Source: JBBRHQ01 sp963738305 (lineage in GTDB: Bacteria > Actinomycetota > Thermoleophilia > Solirubrobacterales > 70-9). Taken from it: a DNA stretch of 64,000 bases. The notes below the pieces were generated by a model. The model ran no database searches, was not told where the DNA came from, and saw only the letters and a program-made list of their open reading frames with translations. Location of the stretch: assembly GCA_963738305.1 (NCBI GenBank), contig CAVTVU010000001.1:868001-932000 (forward strand). The letters run 5' to 3'. Both the position numbers and the translations under genes were made by a program. Positions 61,151 through 64,000 of this stretch are shown here, piece after piece. Position 1 is the stretch's first letter; every line of letters starts with the position of its first letter.

Positions 61151-61569
61151 TGGCGGGCGAGATTGTCGTCGGCTACGACGGCACGGAGTGCTCGGAGGCC
61201 GCGCTCGAAGTCGGGGTCGGGCTGGCCAAGGACCTGGCCTCCAAACTGATCGTCCTCTACGCCTACGACCCTGCCCGGTTAGGCGGCGAGGTCCGCGACC
61301 TCGACCAGGCTCTAGAATCCCGGGGCCGCGAGGTCACCGCGCAGGCGGTGGAGAAAGCGCAGGCGGCAGGGGTCGACGCCGAGGCCGAGCTCGTCAAGGA
61401 GAAGGCCGCGGTGGCGCTCTCGACCCTGGCGTCGAAGCTGGGGGCCCGGCTCATCGTCCTCGGCAGCTATGGGGAGCGGCCGGTGACCGGGGTCATTCTC
61501 GGCGCCACACCGCACAAGCTCCTCCACATCTCTGAGGTACCTGTAATAGTTGTTCCCGTTCGAGAGTGA
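61150..61569 (+). CDS. Universal stress protein (UspA family)
   Basis: The 139-residue protein has the UspA fold: IVVGYDGTECSEAALEVGVGLAK and ATP-binding-type end LIVLGSYGERPVTGVILGATPHKLLHISEVPVIVV. The usual GxxGSxS is GSYGERPVTGVILGAT, so ATP binding is likely but modified. Proteins of this type often associate with transporters. GTG at 61150 uses the last base of the permease stop. Confidence 0.9.
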   Translation: MAGEIVVGYDGTECSEAALEVGVGLAKDLASKLIVLYAYDPARLGGEVRDLDQALESRGREVTAQAVEKAQAAGVDAEAELVKEKAAVALSTLASKLGARLIVLGSYGERPVTGVILGATPHKLLHISEVPVIVVPVRE

Positions 61570-62756
61570 GCGAGGAGAGCACCACACCGAGCGTCGAGCT
61601 TGAGGGCGTGACCAAGCAGTTCGCCGACGTGGTCGCGGTGGACGACGTCGACCTGAGGATCGGCCAGGGAGAGTTCTTCACCCTGCTGGGGCCCAGCGGC
61701 TGCGGCAAGACGACGACGCTGCGGATGATCGCCGGCTTCGAGCTTCCCACCAAGGGACGGCTGCTGATCGACGGCTCCGACGTCGCCCGCCTTCCGGCCT
61801 ACAAGCGCCCGACCAACACCGTCTTCCAGAGCTACGCCCTCTTCCCCCACCTCAGCGTGGAGGAGAACGTCGGCTTCGGCCTGCGTCGCAAGAAGGTCGC
61901 CAAGGACGAGATCGCCACCCGGGTCGCCGACGAGCTGGAGCGGGTCGGCCTGGCGCGCGAGGCGAGGCGGCGGCCCAACCAGCTCTCCGGCGGGCAGCAG
62001 CAGCGGGTCGCCCTGGCCCGCGCCCTGGTCAACCTGCCCAAGGTCCTGCTGCTCGACGAGCCGCTCGGGGCGCTCGACCTGAAGCTGCGCAAGGGCCTCC
62101 AGGTCGAGCTGAAGCGGATCCAGCGCGAGGTCGGGATCAGCTTCGTCTACGTCACCCACGACCAGGAGGAGGCGCTGACGATGTCGGACCGGATCGCGGT
62201 CATGAACCGCGGCCGGATCGAGCAGATCGGTGGGCCGGAGGAGATCTACGACCGCCCCGACACGACCTTCGTGGCCGGGTTCATCGGCGTCTCCAACCTG
62301 ATGCCGGCCACGGTCTCCTCCGCGAGCGAGGTGCGGCTGGAGCAGGGCCCGGTCGTTCCCGCCGACACCGGCCGCTTCTCGAGCGGAGAGCGCTGCTTCG
62401 CCGTCGTGCGGCCGGAGAAGCTGGAGATCGCCGCCGTCAACGGGGCCGGCCCGGCGTCCGACGATCCGGGCGTCGAGGGGATCGTCGAGAGCTCGCTCTA
62501 CCTGGGGACGTCGACCCAGATCGCGGTGGACCTCGGCGAGGACGTCCGGATGACCGTGCTGGTGCCCAACGCCAGCGAGGCCGAGCGCCAGCGCCTGCCG
62601 GGCGGCGGCGCCCGGGTGAGACTGGGGTGGGCGCCCGAGCACATGCACCTTGTTCGTGAATCAACCCGCGCCGAGCCCAACCTGGGGGAGCTTCGGCCCA
62701 CTGCCGAGATGGCGGCCGCGCGGACACAACCCAACGAGGAGGAGTCAGCGTCTTGA
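61566..62756 (+). CDS. potA: Second polyamine-type ABC transporter ATP-binding protein
   Basis: The 396-residue PotA-type ATPase has Walker A LGPSGCGKTTTLRM, TVFQSYALFPHL, signature LSGGQQQRVALARA, Walker B VLLLDEPLGALDLKLRKG and a TOBE-type C-terminus. It is similar but not identical to the copy at 47788. GTG at 61566 overlaps the UspA stop (GTGA) and its own stop overlaps the PotD-like start (TTGA). It therefore belongs to the permease-UspA transcript. Confidence 0.9.
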   Translation: MSEESTTPSVELEGVTKQFADVVAVDDVDLRIGQGEFFTLLGPSGCGKTTTLRMIAGFELPTKGRLLIDGSDVARLPAYKRPTNTVFQSYALFPHLSVEENVGFGLRRKKVAKDEIATRVADELERVGLAREARRRPNQLSGGQQQRVALARALVNLPKVLLLDEPLGALDLKLRKGLQVELKRIQREVGISFVYVTHDQEEALTMSDRIAVMNRGRIEQIGGPEEIYDRPDTTFVAGFIGVSNLMPATVSSASEVRLEQGPVVPADTGRFSSGERCFAVVRPEKLEIAAVNGAGPASDDPGVEGIVESSLYLGTSTQIAVDLGEDVRMTVLVPNASEAERQRLPGGGARVRLGWAPEHMHLVRESTRAEPNLGELRPTAEMAAARTQPNEEESAS

Positions 62757-63940
62757 GCAAGAGAATCGGCAGTTCGGGATTGCGGCGGCGGGGCTCGGCG
62801 ATGGGGCCGGCCCGGACATTGCTGGTGGCGCTGGCGGTGGCTGCTGTCACCGCGGGGCTGGTCGCCTGTGGCGGGGGCGGCGGCGGGATCGAGGGCGGCG
62901 GCGAGACGACCGGCGCCGAGACCGCCAAGGGCGGCAAGGTTACTGGGGACCTGACCATCTCCAACTGGCCGCTCTACATCGACAAGGACACGGTCAAGAA
63001 CTTCGACGCCAAGTACGGCACCAACACCAAGTACATCGAGGACGTCAACGACAACAACGAGTTCTTCGGCAAGCTGCAGCCGCTGCTCGCCCAGGGCGAC
63101 TCGGGCGGGCGCAGCATCATGGTCCTGACCGACTGGATGGCGCAGAAGATGTACGACCTCGGCTACGTGCAGAAGCTCGACAAGTCGGCGATCCCGAACG
63201 TCGAGAAGAACCTGATCCCGCCTCTGCAGCATCCCTCGTTCGATCAGAACCGCGACTACACGGTCCCCTGGCAGAGCGGGATGACCGGCCTGATCGTCCG
63301 CACCGACCTGGCGCCGGACGTGCACTCGATCAACGACCTCTTCGACCCCAAGTACAAGGGCAAGGTCTCGATGCTGACCGAGATGCGCGACACGGTGCCG
63401 CTGATCATGGCCGCCGACGGCGTCGATCCCGACAAGGCCACCGAGCAGGATTGGATGGACGCGATCGACAAGATCAAGAAGGCGGTCGACAACGGGCAGA
63501 TCCGCCGTTTCACCGGCAACGACTACGCCAGCGACTTCACCAGCGGCAACCTGGTCGCCGGGATCGGCTGGTCCGGGGATGCGGTGCAGCTCCAGGCCGA
63601 CAACCCGGACATCCAGTGGCGGATGCCGACCCAGGGCTGCTCGCTGTGGTCGGACAACATGGAGATCCCGGTCGGCGCGCCGAACACGGCGGCGGCGCTC
63701 GGCTTCATGAACTACGTCTACGACCCGAAGGTCGCGGCGAAGATCACCGCCTACGTCAACTACGTCAGCCCGGTGAACGGCGTCAAGCAGGTGCTCCAGA
63801 AGACAGATCCGGAGCTGGCCAACAACCAGCTGATCTTTCCCAGTGCTTCGTTCACCAAGAACTGCTTCTCCCAGCCACCCCTCAAGGGAAGCGAGGAGAC
63901 GCGGGTGACGGAGGCCTTCCAGAACGTGATCACGGGCTGA
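62753..63940 (+). CDS. potD: Second spermidine/putrescine-type substrate-binding lipoprotein
   Basis: The 395-residue protein has a signal peptide with a lipobox-like GLVACGGGGGG, then PotD landmarks: LTISNWPLYIDKDTVKNFDAKYGTNTKYIEDVND, LVVLTDWMA-type loop, PWQSGMTGLIVRTDL, GYVQKLDKSAIPN and AGIGWSGDAVQL. These fit putrescine/spermidine-binding PotD/PotF better than the first system's protein. TTG at 62753 shares bases with the PotA-like stop. Confidence 0.88.
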   Translation: MSKRIGSSGLRRRGSAMGPARTLLVALAVAAVTAGLVACGGGGGGIEGGGETTGAETAKGGKVTGDLTISNWPLYIDKDTVKNFDAKYGTNTKYIEDVNDNNEFFGKLQPLLAQGDSGGRSIMVLTDWMAQKMYDLGYVQKLDKSAIPNVEKNLIPPLQHPSFDQNRDYTVPWQSGMTGLIVRTDLAPDVHSINDLFDPKYKGKVSMLTEMRDTVPLIMAADGVDPDKATEQDWMDAIDKIKKAVDNGQIRRFTGNDYASDFTSGNLVAGIGWSGDAVQLQADNPDIQWRMPTQGCSLWSDNMEIPVGAPNTAAALGFMNYVYDPKVAAKITAYVNYVSPVNGVKQVLQKTDPELANNQLIFPSASFTKNCFSQPPLKGSEETRVTEAFQNVITG

Positions 63941-63979
63941 TTGAAGGCGGCGCCCTGAGCTGATGAGCGAGGCACAGGC

Positions 63980-64000
63980 ATGAGCTCGGGGCGCCGCCGC
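63980..64000 (+). CDS. Start of the next gene, probably a PotB-like permease (cut by window end)
   Basis: An ATG at 63980 opens a basic start (MSSGRRR) that runs off the window. In the first pot cluster the same position after potD holds potB, so a permease is expected. Only seven codons are visible and the call rests on context. A short ORF at 63963-63982 precedes it and is not counted. Confidence 0.35.

Noticed and set aside
63963..63982. A six-codon leader peptide before the last gene
   Set aside because: Too short to judge, no ribosome site of note, and the window ends before its context is visible.

Overview
The window is a high-GC bacterial chromosome segment. Codon use is strongly G/C in third positions, GTG/TTG starts and GTGA/ATGA gene overlaps are common, and most genes are housekeeping or accessory metabolism. 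A fused lipoyl-E2/E1 2-oxoglutarate dehydrogenase, a decaprenyl-phosphate phosphoribosyltransferase-like UbiA protein, DUF3817, a PucR regulator and a c-di-AMP (ydaO) riboswitch point to Actinomycetota. A deep-branching class such as Thermoleophilia (Solirubrobacterales-like) fits best, but that placement is inference. I saw no rRNA, tRNA, CRISPR array, prophage or insertion sequence.

Layout: 0-7.5 kb holds an LPXTG-anchored cupredoxin, a GH114-like lipoprotein, acetyl-CoA synthetase, a PssD-PssE-GT2 glycosyltransferase trio and a three-gene minus-strand set (CBS protein, small protein, membrane protein). 7.5-17.4 kb holds a saccharopine-dehydrogenase-like reductase, several lineage-type hypotheticals, an alpha/beta-hydrolase fold protein without a recognisable triad, a sulfotransferase, an RpiB-like protein, an HD-GYP protein and a RibD-like reductase. 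17.4-28 kb holds an acyl-CoA dehydrogenase and aminoglycoside-phosphotransferase-like kinase pair, a HAD hydrolase, an EamA transporter, a histidine kinase/receiver pair, a DEAD-box helicase, a quinone oxidoreductase, a PfkB kinase and a MenG-like/UbiA-like pair. 28-44 kb carries central carbon genes (citrate synthase, E2-E1 2-oxoglutarate dehydrogenase, aconitase) around a minus-strand run of fatty acyl-CoA reductase, alkyl-DHAP-synthase homologue, DPPR-synthase-like UbiA protein and a lipoprotein. 44-47.7 kb holds an ABC-2 exporter and a riboswitch-controlled NlpC/P60 hydrolase.

47.8-64 kb looks like one functional island for polyamine or amino-acid use. Two PotABCD-type ABC systems flank a minus-strand catabolic run (class III aminotransferase, PucR regulator, saccharopine-dehydrogenase-like protein, alanine dehydrogenase, aminobutyraldehyde-type dehydrogenase) and a divergent APC permease with UspA. 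A perfect 7-bp dyad with a 5-bp spacer sits in the divergent promoter region and is a candidate PucR operator.

A strong technical signal also runs through the window. About fifteen unrelated genes, mostly between 10.9 and 32.3 kb, carry one or more single-base frame breaks while the flanking protein sequence stays well conserved in another frame. This looks like indel error in the assembly more than gene decay. I therefore give whole-gene spans and state where each break lies.
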